Of a stretch of 64,000 nt of DNA, positions 16,034 to 25,695 are shown piece by piece. The notes under the pieces are model-generated. The model ran no database searches, was not told the origin of the DNA, and was given only the letters and a program-made list of their open reading frames with translations. Every line of letters starts with the position of its first letter. Positions within the stretch are counted from its first letter, which is position 1. Position numbers and translations under genes: made by a program. Source of the DNA: Pseudomonas pharyngis (GTDB lineage: Bacteria; Pseudomonadota; Gammaproteobacteria; Pseudomonadales; Pseudomonadaceae); contig NZ_BQID01000003.1 in the NCBI RefSeq assembly GCF_021602345.1, positions 434,001 through 498,000 of the forward strand, given 5' to 3'.

Positions 16034-17418
16034 CCATCGACAACCGCATTCAGGTGGTGCTGATCGACGACGATCCGCACCTGCGTCAGGCCCTTGGCCA
16101 GACTCTGGATCTGGCCGGCCTGAAAATTCTTCCGCTGTCCGAGGCCAAGGGTCTGGCCGCGCAACTGGAGCGCGACTGGCCGGGCGTGGTGGTCAGCGAC
16201 ATCCGCATGCCCGGCATGGATGGCCTGGAACTGTTGAGCGAGTTGCACGCTCAGGATCCCGAGTTGCCGGTGCTGCTGATCACTGGCCACGGCGATGTGC
16301 CGCTGGCCGTACAAGCCATGCGCGCGGGTGCCTACGACTTTCTGGAAAAGCCCTTCGCCAGCGACGCCCTGCTCGACAGCGTGCGCCGCGCCCTGGCCCT
16401 GCGCCGCCTGGTGCTGGACAACCGCAGCCTGCGCATGGCCCTGAGTGATCGCAACGAGTTGAGCGCGCGGCTGGTCGGTCAGTCGGCGCCGATGTCGCGC
16501 CTGCGCGAGCAAATCGGCGCGCTGGCGGCGACCAAGGCCGATGTCTTGATCCTCGGCGAAACCGGTGCCGGCAAGGAAGTCGTCGCCCGCGCCCTGCATG
16601 ACCTGTCGAGCCGGCGTAACGGCCCGTTCGTGGCGATCAACGCCGGGGCGCTGGCCGAGTCGGTGGTCGAAAGCGAACTGTTCGGCCATGAGCCCGGCGC
16701 CTTCACCGGCGCGCAAAAGCGCCGGATCGGCAAGTTCGAATTCGCCAATGGCGGCACGCTGTTCCTAGACGAAATCGAAAGCATGAGCATGGACGTGCAG
16801 GTCAAACTGCTGCGCATGCTGCAGGAGCGAGTGGTCGAGCGTCTGGGCGGCAATCAGTTGATCCCGCTGGACATCCGCGTCATCGCCGCCACCAAGGAAG
16901 ACCTGCGCCAGGCCGCCGATCAGGGACGTTTCCGTGCCGACCTGTATTACCGCCTCAACGTGGCACCGCTGCGCATTCCGCCGTTGCGCGAACGAGGCGA
17001 AGACGCGTTGATGCTGTTCCAGCATTACGCCGACGAAGCCAGTGCCCGCCACGGTCTACCACCGCATGAACTGCAACCGGCGCAACGGGCGTTGCTGCTG
17101 CGCCATTCATGGCCGGGCAACGTGCGGGAATTGCAGAACGCGGCGGAGCGCTTTGCCCTCGGCCTGGAGCTGGCCCTGGACAACACGCAGCCCGATGGCA
17201 GCCCCGGCACCACCGTCGAGATCACGGCGGGCGGGCTCAGCGAACAAGTGGAAAATTTCGAGAAATCCCTGATCGCCGCCGAACTGGCCCGCTCTCACAG
17301 TTCCGTACGCAGTCTCGCCGAAGCCCTGGGCATTCCGCGCAAGACCCTGCACGACAAACTGCGCAAGCACGGTCTGAATTTCGCTGGCAGCGGCGGCCAT
17401 TCCGACGAATCCGAATGA
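16030..17418 (+). CDS. dctD: sigma-54-dependent response regulator
   Basis: 462 aa. The receiver domain (LIDDDPH; phospho-acceptor Asp in VVSDIRMPGMDG; Lys in LEKPF) is followed by an AAA+ sigma-54 interaction domain with Walker A GETGAGKE, the GAFTGA loop and Walker B GGTLFLDEIE. A Fis-type helix-turn-helix ends the protein (SLAEALGIPRKTLHDKLRKHG). It activates C4-dicarboxylate transporter genes. No dctA or dctPQM lies within the window, so its target is elsewhere. Confidence 0.95.
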   Translation: MTIDNRIQVVLIDDDPHLRQALGQTLDLAGLKILPLSEAKGLAAQLERDWPGVVVSDIRMPGMDGLELLSELHAQDPELPVLLITGHGDVPLAVQAMRAGAYDFLEKPFASDALLDSVRRALALRRLVLDNRSLRMALSDRNELSARLVGQSAPMSRLREQIGALAATKADVLILGETGAGKEVVARALHDLSSRRNGPFVAINAGALAESVVESELFGHEPGAFTGAQKRRIGKFEFANGGTLFLDEIESMSMDVQVKLLRMLQERVVERLGGNQLIPLDIRVIAATKEDLRQAADQGRFRADLYYRLNVAPLRIPPLRERGEDALMLFQHYADEASARHGLPPHELQPAQRALLLRHSWPGNVRELQNAAERFALGLELALDNTQPDGSPGTTVEITAGGLSEQVENFEKSLIAAELARSHSSVRSLAEALGIPRKTLHDKLRKHGLNFAGSGGHSDESE

Positions 17419-17458
17419 AGCGCGCTCAATTCACTTTTCTGCCGCAAGAGGTCCGGGC

Positions 17459-17914
17459 ATGAAGCACGACAGTCGTTATCTGGAATCCGTTCTTCACCAC
17501 GACATCCCGCTGACCCGGGACATGGGCCTCAAGGTGCTCGACTGGCAGGAACAGCAACTACGCCTGCACTTGCCGCTGGACGCCAACGTCAATCACAAGA
17601 GCACCATGTTCGGCGGCAGCCTGTATTGCGGCGCGGTGCTGGCCGGTTGGGGCTGGCTGCATCTGCGATTGAAGGAAGAAGGCATCACCGACGGCCACAT
17701 CGTGATCCAGGAGGGGCAGATCAGTTATCCACTGCCGGTGACCGGTGATGCCATTGCGATTTGCCCGTCACCGAGCGCAGCGCAGTGGAAGAAATTTCTG
17801 ACAATGTATCAGCGCTACGGGCGGGCGCGACTGACGCTGCACACGCGGGTCGTCAATGCCGGGAGCAATGAAGATGCAGTGACGTTCAGCGGGCAGTACG
17901 TCCTGCACCGCTGA
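17459..17914 (+). CDS. YiiD C-terminal-type thioesterase
   Basis: 151 aa with a hotdog fold. The region NHKSTMFGGSLYCGAVLAGWGWLHL (residues ~45-70) is the signature of the YiiD_C putative thioesterase family. It lies 40 bases after dctD on the same strand, so it may be co-transcribed. There is no acetyltransferase half as in E. coli YiiD. The substrate is unknown. Confidence 0.85.
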   Translation: MKHDSRYLESVLHHDIPLTRDMGLKVLDWQEQQLRLHLPLDANVNHKSTMFGGSLYCGAVLAGWGWLHLRLKEEGITDGHIVIQEGQISYPLPVTGDAIAICPSPSAAQWKKFLTMYQRYGRARLTLHTRVVNAGSNEDAVTFSGQYVLHR

Positions 17915-17927
17915 AGACTGAACACGC

Positions 17928-18770
17928 TTACGAGCGGGCAAGTTCGAGCAGCTTCGCCCGCCATGCGGCTTTCGCCGGCAACGCCAGGAAGAAACTGTTC
18001 AACAAAGACTCCCGAGCTGGATAACAGAACGCTGCGCCACTCAGGTCGAGCACTTCACCGCCCGCCCCTTCCAGAACGCCCTGCGCCGCCGCCGTGTCCC
18101 ATTGCGAAGTCGGCGCCAGTCGCGGGTAACAATCCGCCGCACCTTCGGCCAGCAGACAGAATTTCAGCGAACTGCCGATGTTGGCCAGCTGCAACTCGCC
18201 AAGGCTGGCGCTCAAACCGGCCAGCAAGCGTTCCTGCTCCGGACTCGAATGACGGCGGCTGGCAACCACGGTGAACGCTTCGCCAGGCCCCGGTACGTCA
18301 CGAACCTGAATCGCCACCGGCGTGCCGCCCGTGTCGCCGCGCCAGGCACCGAGCCCCGCACCGCCGACGTAGAACCGCCCAGTGGTCGGCATCGACACCA
18401 CACCGAACACCACCCGGCCGTTTTCGATCAACGCAATGTTGACGGTGAATTCTTCGCTGCCGCTGATGAACTCCTTGGTGCCATCCAGCGGGTCCACCAA
18501 CCACCAGCGCTGCCAGCCTGCGCGCACGCTTTGCGGGATGTTGGCGTCCTCTTCGGACAGCACCGGAATGCTCGGGTCCAGCGCCGTCAGGCCCGCCACG
18601 ATCACGTGGTGAGCGGCCATGTCCGCCGCCGTCACCGGCGAATCATCGGACTTGGCGGTGACCGCCACATCGGCACGCCAGAACGGCAGGATCGCCTCAC
18701 CGGCCCGCAGGGCCAGTTCAACCACCGGCGTCATCAACGGATGGGGAAAATTCATCGATATCTCACTCAT
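17928..18770 (-). CDS. cysQ: 3'(2'),5'-bisphosphate nucleotidase
   Basis: 280 aa inositol-monophosphatase-fold enzyme that removes the 3'-phosphate of PAP and PAPS, recycling the by-product of sulfate assimilation. Metal-binding motifs are LSEED, DPLDGTKEF and, near the C terminus, WDTAAAQGVLEGAGG. ATG 18770 overlaps nudE by eight bases; the internal ATG at 18755 (MNFPHPLM) gives the more usual N terminus and may be the true start. It is co-transcribed with nudE. Confidence 0.93.
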   Translation of the reverse strand: MSEISMNFPHPLMTPVVELALRAGEAILPFWRADVAVTAKSDDSPVTAADMAAHHVIVAGLTALDPSIPVLSEEDANIPQSVRAGWQRWWLVDPLDGTKEFISGSEEFTVNIALIENGRVVFGVVSMPTTGRFYVGGAGLGAWRGDTGGTPVAIQVRDVPGPGEAFTVVASRRHSSPEQERLLAGLSASLGELQLANIGSSLKFCLLAEGAADCYPRLAPTSQWDTAAAQGVLEGAGGEVLDLSGAAFCYPARESLLNSFFLALPAKAAWRAKLLELARS

Positions 18771-19332
18771 GACTGAAAAATCCGCGCTGGGTCAGCAGAT
18801 CGCGGGTCAGGTACAGCGCCGCAAGGGCGCGGCCCTCACTGAAATTCGGATTCTGCGCCAGTGCCGACAGCTGTCGCAGATTGACTTTGTCTACACGCAT
18901 CGGCTCGGGTTCGTCGCCTTCGAGACGCTCTTCGTACAGGTCGGTGGCCAGCACCACCTGGATTTTCTGGCTCATGTAACCGGGGGACAACGACAATTCG
19001 GTCAGATGCTCCAGCTGTCGCGCGCCATAACCGGCTTCTTCCTTGAGCTCGCGTTCGGCGGCAGCCAGCACATCTTCGCCGGGCTCGATCAGGCCTTTGG
19101 GCAGCGACAGTTCATATTCGTCGGTACCGCCGCAGTATTCTTCGACCAGCACCGCGTGCTCGGCATCGAGCATTGCCACGATCATCACCGCGCCATAGCC
19201 GGCGCCCTTGCCGACCAGTCGCTCGTAGGTGCGTTCCACGCCATTGGAGAAACGCAGCTTCAGCTCTTCGACGCAGAACAGCCGGCTGGTGGCGACGATC
19301 TCGCGGGCAAGTACGGTGGGTTTCTGGCGCAT
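18763..19332 (-). CDS. nudE: ADP compounds hydrolase, Nudix family
   Basis: 189 aa. A complete Nudix box is present (G-x5-E-x7-REL-x-EEAG, in GLIEPGEDVLAAAERELKEE). Family knowledge: NudE hydrolyses ADP-ribose, NADH and Ap3A. The order nudE-cysQ with divergent yrfG is the common Pseudomonas arrangement. It overlaps cysQ. Confidence 0.93.
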   Translation of the reverse strand: MRQKPTVLAREIVATSRLFCVEELKLRFSNGVERTYERLVGKGAGYGAVMIVAMLDAEHAVLVEEYCGGTDEYELSLPKGLIEPGEDVLAAAERELKEEAGYGARQLEHLTELSLSPGYMSQKIQVVLATDLYEERLEGDEPEPMRVDKVNLRQLSALAQNPNFSEGRALAALYLTRDLLTQRGFFSHE

Positions 19333-19420
19333 GCAAAGCTCCTTGGCGTGAACGCGCTACTATAACGCGGCTTTTCCGATTGTTTGCGTCGGATATCCTT
19401 CTACCGCTCGAGACGTTGCC

Positions 19421-20083
19421 ATGCCTTCATTACCCTGGTCCGACATCGACACCGTTCTGCTCGACATGGACGGCACGTTGCTGGACCTGCACTTCGACAA
19501 CCACTTCTGGCTCGAACACCTGCCGCAGCGCTACGCCGAACTGCATGGCGTGAGCCGGGCCATGGCGGAAATGGAATTGCAGCCGCTGTTCGAGCGCCAC
19601 GCCGGTCAGTTGCAGTGGTACTGCCTGGACTTCTGGAGCGCGGAGCTGAAGCTGTCGGTGCGTGAACTGAAACGGGAAACCGCCCACCTGATCGCCCTGC
19701 GCCCGGACGCCGACACTTTTCTGGAAGCGATCAAGCGAGCCGGCAAACGCGTGGTGATGATCACCAACGCCCACCGCGATTCACTGTCGCTGAAACTGGA
19801 ACGCATCGAACTGGCGCCGTACTTCGAACGGCTGATCAGCTCCCACGATTACGGTTTCCCCAAGGAAAACCCGCAATTCTGGGACGCCTTGCAGGCCGAT
19901 ATCGGTTTTGACCCGGCGCGTAGCCTGTTCATCGACGACACCTTGCCGATCCTGCGCAGTGCACAGAATTTCGGCGTGGCGCATCTGTTGGCCGTGAAAG
20001 AGCCGGACAGTCGCAAAGGGCCGAAGGACACCGGGGAGTTCGCGGCGGTCGAGGATTATCGGGATTTGATTGCGGGCCTGTAG
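19421..20083 (+). CDS. yrfG: GMP/IMP nucleotidase, HAD superfamily
   Basis: 220 aa. HAD motif I is DMDGTLLDL (residues ~16-24), motif II the Thr-Asn in MITNAHR, and motif IV DDTLPIL. The DLHFDNHFW continuation is specific to YrfG-type 5'-nucleotidases. It is divergent from nudE. A REP palindrome pair follows 15 bases after the stop. Confidence 0.92.
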   Translation: MPSLPWSDIDTVLLDMDGTLLDLHFDNHFWLEHLPQRYAELHGVSRAMAEMELQPLFERHAGQLQWYCLDFWSAELKLSVRELKRETAHLIALRPDADTFLEAIKRAGKRVVMITNAHRDSLSLKLERIELAPYFERLISSHDYGFPKENPQFWDALQADIGFDPARSLFIDDTLPILRSAQNFGVAHLLAVKEPDSRKGPKDTGEFAAVEDYRDLIAGL

Positions 20084-20097
20084 ACCGCATCGTCCCC

Positions 20098-20162
20098 ATC
20101 GCGAGCAGGCTCGCTCCCACAACTGAAATGCATTCCAATGTGGGAGCGAGCCTGCTCGCGAT
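20098..20162. repeat. REP inverted pair (REPIN)
   Basis: A 24-base arm beginning ATCGCGAGCAGGCTCGC (20098-20121) and its exact complement (20139-20162) are separated by 17 bases. The core is the same as in the element at 59927-59997. These are the RAYT-mobilised palindromes common in P. fluorescens-group genomes. Confidence 0.92.
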
Positions 20163-20176
20163 AGCGGTATCTGCGG

Positions 20177-20617
20177 TTACTCGGGAATACGCAGCGTCTG
20201 CCCCGGATAAATCTTGTCCGGATGTGACAACAGCGGCTTGTTGGCCTCGAAGATCTTGTTGTACTGGTTGGCGTTGCCATACACCGCCAGGGAAATCGCG
20301 CTGAGGGTGTCGCCCTTCTTCACGACCACAAAACGCGCCGCCGCCACAACCGGCCCGGTCACGGTGATCTGGTCATCGACGCTGCCGACACCGGCAATGT
20401 TGCCCACTGCCAGAAGAATCTTCTCTTTCTCTTCCTGACTCGCCACTTCACCGGTAACGGTCACCTTGTCCCCGTCCACGGTTGCCTGGACATTCGGGTT
20501 ACCCAGCCCGACCTTGCTGATGTGTTCCTTCAATTGCTCGCTGGCATTGGCGTTGCCGGGGGTCAGCAGGTCGAGCAGTTTCTCACCCGCTTCTTTCACA
20601 AAGCTCAAAAGACTCAT
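20177..20617 (-). CDS. lysM: BON-LysM domain protein (potassium-binding Kbp/YgaU type)
   Basis: 146 aa. The N-terminal BON domain (residues ~25-85, with [22 protein letters not shown]) is followed by a C-terminal LysM motif from [16 protein letters not shown] to PGQTLRIPE. This is the layout of E. coli YgaU/Kbp, a cytosolic K+-binding protein. No signal peptide is seen. I chose the internal ATG (MSLLSF, AGGAG upstream) because the frame before it back to 20713 has no family-like sequence. It is divergent from the LysR gene. Confidence 0.92.
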   Translation of the reverse strand: MSLLSFVKEAGEKLLDLLTPGNANASEQLKEHISKVGLGNPNVQATVDGDKVTVTGEVASQEEKEKILLAVGNIAGVGSVDDQITVTGPVVAAARFVVVKKGDTLSAISLAVYGNANQYNKIFEANKPLLSHPDKIYPGQTLRIPE

Positions 20618-20754
20618 GGCGCACACTCCTTGATTTGGGTTCCAGACGCCCAAGCCTAGACCACCCCGGACAAACCCGGTTCCAAGCCGACCAATGACCC
20701 TGCCGTCACTCAAGCGGTAGAATCGCCCACCCCTGCCAGCGCCCCGGAGCGAAG

Positions 20755-21642
20755 ATGGACATCAAGCAGCTGAAATTCCTCATCGCCCTCGACGAAACCC
20801 GCCACTTCGGCCAGGCCGCAGCCCGCTGCCACATCACCCAGCCGACCCTGTCGATGCGCCTGCGCAGCCTCGAAGAAGAACTCGACCTGCCACTGGTCAA
20901 CCGTGGCCAGCGCTTCGAAGGGTTCACCGCGCCGGGCGAACGGGTGCTGGCCTGGGCGCGCACGGTACTGGCGGCCTACGACGGTTTGCAAGCGGAAGCG
21001 GCGGCCTGTCGCGGCAATCTGATCGGCACCCTGCGCCTGGGCGTGGTGCCGTTGTCGAGTTTCGATGCGCTGCCGTTGATGCAGCGCCTGCACGCACAAC
21101 ATCCGAACCTGCGCTTCGAACTGTCCTCGCTGAGCTCCGAACAGGTTCTGGAGCAACTGGCGAACAACCGCATCGACATTGGCGTGTCTTACCTGGACCG
21201 CCTCGACGGCGAGCGGTTTGAATCCCTGGCCTTCAGCGAAACGCAGATGGGCCTGCTCTACGACCAGCGGTTCTTCAACTTTGGTGAGGCACCGCTGAGT
21301 TGGGAATCGCTGATCGAACTGCCCCTGGGCATGCTCACCAGCGGCATGCACTTTCGCCAGTCCATCGACCATAACTTTCACAGTCGTGGCCTGACCCCAC
21401 AACCCTTGCTGCAAACCGATGCCGTTCACCAATTGTTGCAGGCTGTGCACGGCGGCCTTTGCTGCGCGGTGATGCCACTGGACGGCGGCCTGGAAAACCT
21501 GACCGATCATCTGCGCCTGCAACCCATCGAAAACGCCCAGACCCTCGCCCGACTGGGCCTGATCATGCGTCGCGGGGCACCACGATCGGCGCTGGCCGAA
21601 GCCTGTTTCGCGCTTTATCAAAAATCACCCACGGACACTTGA
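20755..21642 (+). CDS. LysR-family regulator upstream of fdhD
   Basis: 295 aa. The helix-turn-helix at residues ~18-37 ([20 protein letters not shown]) and [12 protein letters not shown] are textbook LysR, and the CynR/OxyR-like effector domain covers the rest. GGAG lies five bases before the ATG. It reads into fdhD and the formate-dehydrogenase-like gene after ~90 bases and is the probable regulator of that unit. Confidence 0.9.
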   Translation: MDIKQLKFLIALDETRHFGQAAARCHITQPTLSMRLRSLEEELDLPLVNRGQRFEGFTAPGERVLAWARTVLAAYDGLQAEAAACRGNLIGTLRLGVVPLSSFDALPLMQRLHAQHPNLRFELSSLSSEQVLEQLANNRIDIGVSYLDRLDGERFESLAFSETQMGLLYDQRFFNFGEAPLSWESLIELPLGMLTSGMHFRQSIDHNFHSRGLTPQPLLQTDAVHQLLQAVHGGLCCAVMPLDGGLENLTDHLRLQPIENAQTLARLGLIMRRGAPRSALAEACFALYQKSPTDT

Positions 21643-21734
21643 TCGACGGCATCTATCAAGGGATCGACACTAGCGATTAGACGCGACATCTTGCCGCGCC
21701 TAGTCTTAACGTTGATCAATCCGTCGGTGATGCC

Positions 21735-22574
21735 ATGAACGCCAAGCGCCCGGCCTGCGCGGCGCCTGCTCTCGAAACGCCCGCGCCAGCCGCCAGTCAG
21801 ACCTACAGCTACAGCGATCTCCCCCTCGCGGAATCGGCCAGCACCGCGCTGGCCGAAGAAGTCGCGTTGGCGATTGCCTACAACGGCATCAGTCAGGCCG
21901 TGATGCTGGTGACGCCGACCGACCTTGAAGACTTCATCGTCGGCTTCAGCCTCGGCAGCGGCATCATCGAAGACGCCTCGGACATCTACGACCTGCAACT
22001 GAGCGGTTCGGGCTCGGCGCAATACGCGCAAGTGACCATCGCCAACCGCGCCTTCTGGAACCTCAAGCAGCAGCGGCGGCAACTGGCCGGCACCAGCGGT
22101 TGCGGACTGTGCGGCGTGGAAGCGGTGGAGCAGGCGCTGCCTGACCTCAAGGTCTTGCCCGGCGCACCTTTGCCGCCCGCCGAATGGCTCGATGGTTTGC
22201 GCCAGCGTATCGGCGCATTCCAACCGCTGGGTCAGCATTGCGGCGCAGTGCACGCGGCGGTGTTCATGAACGCCAGCGGTGAATTGCTGTTGGGCCGCGA
22301 AGACATCGGCCGGCACAACGCCCTCGACAAGCTGATTGGCGGTCTGATCCGGCAAAAGATATCCACAGCCGGCGGCCTGGCAATTGTCACCAGCCGTTGC
22401 AGCCTCGAATTGATCCAGAAAGTCCTGCGGGCCGGGATTCAGACCCTGGTCAGCCTGTCCGCGCCTACCGGTCTCGCCGTGCAATGGGCGCGACGCCACA
22501 ACCTCAATCTCATCCACCTGCCGCAGAAGAACGCGCCGCGGGTGTATAGCCCAGAAATGGAGAAACACCCGTGA
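21735..22574 (+). CDS. fdhD: formate dehydrogenase accessory sulfurtransferase FdhD
   Basis: 279 aa. FdhD carries sulfur from IscS to the molybdenum cofactor of formate dehydrogenase. The catalytic CxxC motif is in GTSGCGLCG (residues ~115-122). Other family blocks are TPTDLEDFIVGFSLGSGI, GREDIGRHNALDKLIG and TSRCSLELIQKVLRAG. It overlaps the following oxidoreductase gene by four bases (GTGA), so the two are made together. Confidence 0.95.
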   Translation: MNAKRPACAAPALETPAPAASQTYSYSDLPLAESASTALAEEVALAIAYNGISQAVMLVTPTDLEDFIVGFSLGSGIIEDASDIYDLQLSGSGSAQYAQVTIANRAFWNLKQQRRQLAGTSGCGLCGVEAVEQALPDLKVLPGAPLPPAEWLDGLRQRIGAFQPLGQHCGAVHAAVFMNASGELLLGREDIGRHNALDKLIGGLIRQKISTAGGLAIVTSRCSLELIQKVLRAGIQTLVSLSAPTGLAVQWARRHNLNLIHLPQKNAPRVYSPEMEKHP

Positions 22575-24919
22575 GCCAACATCATCAAGCCGACCAGAAA
22601 CCCGTTCCGCGCTACAAGCCTTACAAGGGCCCGGCCGGTGGCTGGGGCGCCCTGATCAGCGTGGCCCAGGCCTGGTTGACCAGCGACAACGCGCTGAAAA
22701 ACCTGCGCATGATGCTCAAGACCAACCAGAACGGCGGCTTCGACTGCCCGGGCTGCGCCTGGGGCGACTCGCCGGAAAGCGGCATGGTCAAATTCTGCGA
22801 GAACGGCGCCAAAGCGGTGAACTGGGAAGCGACCAAGCGTCGGGTCGACGGCAAGTTCTTCGCCAAGCACAGCGTCACCTCGTTGCTGGAGCAGAGCGAC
22901 TACTGGCTTGAATATCAAGGTCGTCTGACCGAACCGCTGGTGTATGACGCCGAAACCGACCGCTACAAACCCATCAGCTGGGACGATGCCTACGCGCTGA
23001 TCGGCAAACACCTGCAAGCGCTGTCGAGCCCGGATCAGGCCGAGTTCTACACCTCGGGCCGCGCCAGCAACGAAGCGGCGTATCTGTATCAACTGTTCGT
23101 GCGCGCCTTCGGCACCAACAACTTCCCCGACTGCTCGAACATGTGCCACGAGGCCAGCGGCGTGGCCCTGGCACAAAGTGTCGGCGTCGGCAAAGGCACC
23201 GTGACCTTCGACGACTTCGAACATGCCGATGCGATTTTTGTCTGGGGCCAGAACCCCGGCACCAACCACCCGCGCATGCTCGAACCGCTGCGTGAAGCAG
23301 TGAAACGCGGCGCCCAGGTGGTGTGCGTCAACCCGCTGAAAGAACGCGGCCTGGAACGCTTCCAGCATCCGCAGCATCCGCTGGAAATGCTCACCAACGG
23401 CGACAAGCCGACCAACACCGCGTATTTCCGCCCGGCGCTGGGCGGCGACATGGCGGTGCTGCGCGGCATGGCCAAGTTCCTGCTGCAATGGGAGCGCGAT
23501 GCGCAGAAGGCTGGCGCACCGGCCGTGTTCGATCACGATTTCCTCAATGAGCACAGCGTCAATGTGCTCGAGTACATTGGTGTCGTCGACGATACCCCTT
23601 GGGAGCAGATCGTCACCCAGTCCGGCCTGACCCTGGTGGAAATCGAGCAAGCGGCGCGCATGTACGCCAAAGGCAAGAACGTGATCATGTGCTGGGCGAT
23701 GGGCATCACCCAGCATCGCCACTCGGTGCCGACCATCCAGGAGATCGCCAACCTGATGCTGCTGCGCGGCAACATTGGCAAACCCGGCGCCGGTCTGTGC
23801 CCGGTACGCGGCCACAGTAACGTGCAGGGCGACCGCACCATGGGCATCAACGAACGTCCGCCGGTGGCGTTCCTTGATTCCCTTGAGCGCCGCTTCCAGT
23901 TCAAGGTGCCACGTCACAACGGGCACAACGTGGTCGAAGCGATTCACGCGATGGCCGAAGGTCGCGCCAAGGTGTTTATCGGTCTGGGCGGCAACTTCGC
24001 CCAGGCCACGCCGGACAGCCCGCGCACCTTCCAGGCCCTGAGCAACTGTGACCTGACGGTGCAGATCAGCACCAAGCTTAATCGCAGCCACCTGGCCCAC
24101 GGCAAGGACGCGCTGATCCTGCCGTGCCTGGGTCGTACCGACATCGATATCCAGACCGAAGGCCCGCAAGCCGTCACCGTGGAAGACTCGTTCAGCATGG
24201 TGCACGCCTCCAACGGCCAGTTGCAGCCGCTGTCGAACCAGATGCGCTCGGAGCCGTCGATCATCGCCGGCATTGCCGCCGCCACCCTGGGCAGCAAACC
24301 GGTGGACTGGAACTGGCTGGTGGCCGACTACCGGCGCATCCGCGAACTGATCGCCGACACCATTCCGGGCTTCAAGGACTTCAACGAGAAGGTCAAGAAC
24401 CCGGGCGGCTTCTACCTCGGCAACAGCGCCGGCGCGCGCAAGTGGAACACCACGTCGGGCCGGGCCAACTTCAAGCCGAACATGCTGCCCAAGGACCTGA
24501 TCCACGAACGCACCCGCGCTACCGGCAAACTGCCGGACCTGATCCTGCAATCGATGCGCTCTCACGATCAGTACAACACCACGATTTATGGTCTCGACGA
24601 TCGTTATCGCGGGGTGAAGGGACAGCGCGATGTGTTGTTCGCCAACGAAGCCGACATCATCCGTCTGGGCTTCAAGCCGGGACAGAAGGCTGACATCGTG
24701 TCGCTGTGGGACGATGGTCGCGAGCGTCGGGTGAAGGGCTTCACGCTCTTGGCGTTCGATATTCCTGCAGGGCAGGCAGCGGCTTATTACCCTGAGGTGA
24801 ATCCATTGGTGCCGTTGGAGAGCACCGGCGATGGCAGCCATACGCCGACTTCGAAGTTCATTGCCATTCGCCTGGAAGCGGCGAGCGAAACGGGGCTGAT
24901 CATGGCCAGATCGGCCTGA
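22571..24919 (+). CDS. FdhF/YdeP-family molybdopterin oxidoreductase
   Basis: 782 aa of the formate-dehydrogenase-alpha/YdeP family. The N-terminal FDCPGCAWGD and a conserved KFCENGAKAV segment replace a normal four-Cys iron-sulfur motif. The bis-MGD-binding core includes SGRASNEAAYLYQLF, NMCHEASG and GQNPGTNHPRM. It starts with GTG inside the end of fdhD. The need for FdhD supports a sulfurated Mo centre. The electron acceptor and true substrate are unknown; YdeP relatives are linked to acid resistance rather than proven formate oxidation. Confidence 0.92.
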   Translation: MSQHHQADQKPVPRYKPYKGPAGGWGALISVAQAWLTSDNALKNLRMMLKTNQNGGFDCPGCAWGDSPESGMVKFCENGAKAVNWEATKRRVDGKFFAKHSVTSLLEQSDYWLEYQGRLTEPLVYDAETDRYKPISWDDAYALIGKHLQALSSPDQAEFYTSGRASNEAAYLYQLFVRAFGTNNFPDCSNMCHEASGVALAQSVGVGKGTVTFDDFEHADAIFVWGQNPGTNHPRMLEPLREAVKRGAQVVCVNPLKERGLERFQHPQHPLEMLTNGDKPTNTAYFRPALGGDMAVLRGMAKFLLQWERDAQKAGAPAVFDHDFLNEHSVNVLEYIGVVDDTPWEQIVTQSGLTLVEIEQAARMYAKGKNVIMCWAMGITQHRHSVPTIQEIANLMLLRGNIGKPGAGLCPVRGHSNVQGDRTMGINERPPVAFLDSLERRFQFKVPRHNGHNVVEAIHAMAEGRAKVFIGLGGNFAQATPDSPRTFQALSNCDLTVQISTKLNRSHLAHGKDALILPCLGRTDIDIQTEGPQAVTVEDSFSMVHASNGQLQPLSNQMRSEPSIIAGIAAATLGSKPVDWNWLVADYRRIRELIADTIPGFKDFNEKVKNPGGFYLGNSAGARKWNTTSGRANFKPNMLPKDLIHERTRATGKLPDLILQSMRSHDQYNTTIYGLDDRYRGVKGQRDVLFANEADIIRLGFKPGQKADIVSLWDDGRERRVKGFTLLAFDIPAGQAAAYYPEVNPLVPLESTGDGSHTPTSKFIAIRLEAASETGLIMARSA

Positions 24920-24931
24920 TACGGCGCCTGA

Positions 24932-24992
24932 GGGCGTTCGCGAGCACTTTTCGAACGCCCACAAAAAAGGCCGCTTTGTGATCAAAGCGGCC
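24932..24992. terminator. two hairpins after the YdeP-family gene
   Basis: GGGCGTTCG/CGAACGCCC (24932-24960) is followed by AAAAAAGGCCGCTTTG/CAAAGCGGCCT (24963-24992). The second has a T run only when read on the minus strand. Together they separate the fdh unit from the glycine-zipper gene. Confidence 0.55.
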
Positions 24993-25150
24993 TGTCCGAA
25001 GTAGTTAAAGACCGGCGAAAATCAGTTAAGTTCCGCCCAAAAATCAGCAACTTGCAGAATTGTATACAGGTCGTGCTATTCGTCGGATTTCGATTGTCAC
25101 GCCCATTCCAGAGCCTCAGGATCGCGCCGTCATCCCTTTGAGGCTCCTCT

Positions 25151-25630
25151 ATGAAGTTCTCCTCGATTCTCTTGTTGTCCCTTGGCCTGGTCAGTGGCTT
25201 CGCTTCTGCCGGAGGCACCACCGAAGCAGGTGTGGGCGGCGCATTGGGCGGGGTTCTTGGCTCGGTCGTCGGTCAATCGTTAGGCGGCAGTACAGGTTCA
25301 ACCATCGGCGCAGCCCTGGGCGGCGCGGGTGGTAGTGCGGTGGGCGCCGACAAGCGCAGCCGTGGTGAAGCAGCCATTGGCGGTGCGCTGGGCGCAGCCG
25401 GCGGCAACGTGGTCGGCCGCAGCATGGGCGGCACCACCGGCAGCCTGATCGGCGCAGCAGCCGGCGGTGGCGCGGGTGGCGCGCTGGGCAACTACATGGG
25501 CAACAAGAGCGATGACGATGATCGTCATTACGATCGTCGCCATGATGATCGTCGCTACTACCGTGACCGTCACCCAGGTCGTGGCCATGCCTATGGCCAT
25601 CGCAAGCATCACCGCTACTATCGCGACTGA
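25151..25630 (+). CDS. secreted glycine-zipper protein
   Basis: 159 aa with signal peptide MKFSSILLLSLGLVSGFASA. Residues ~25-120 repeat GxxxGxxxG glycine-zipper units (GGALGGVLGSVVGQSLGG, GAALGGAGGSAVG), as in YMGG/Rick-17-kDa-type outer-envelope proteins. The tail, ~35 residues, is very rich in His, Asp, Arg and Tyr (RHYDRRHDDRRYYRDRH). No lipobox Cys is seen, so it is periplasmic or membrane-inserted. A terminator follows at 25660. Confidence 0.85.
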   Translation: MKFSSILLLSLGLVSGFASAGGTTEAGVGGALGGVLGSVVGQSLGGSTGSTIGAALGGAGGSAVGADKRSRGEAAIGGALGAAGGNVVGRSMGGTTGSLIGAAAGGGAGGALGNYMGNKSDDDDRHYDRRHDDRRYYRDRHPGRGHAYGHRKHHRYYRD

Positions 25631-25659
25631 GGCCTGGCCTCTTTAGCCGATACATCCAG

Positions 25660-25690
25660 ATCGCAGCTCCCCCGGGCTGCGATTTTTTTT
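25660..25690 (+). terminator. intrinsic terminator
   Basis: ATCGCAGC-TCCCCCGG-GCTGCGAT followed by eight T, ending just before the stop of the convergent thioesterase gene. Confidence 0.85.
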
Positions 25691-25695
25691 GCCTG

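Noticed and set aside
22439-24985. Very long open frame on the minus strand across fdhD and the YdeP-family gene
   Set aside because: It is antisense to two clearly recognisable genes, its peptide is His/Arg/Val-rich with no family motifs, and such shadows are expected from GC-rich third positions.
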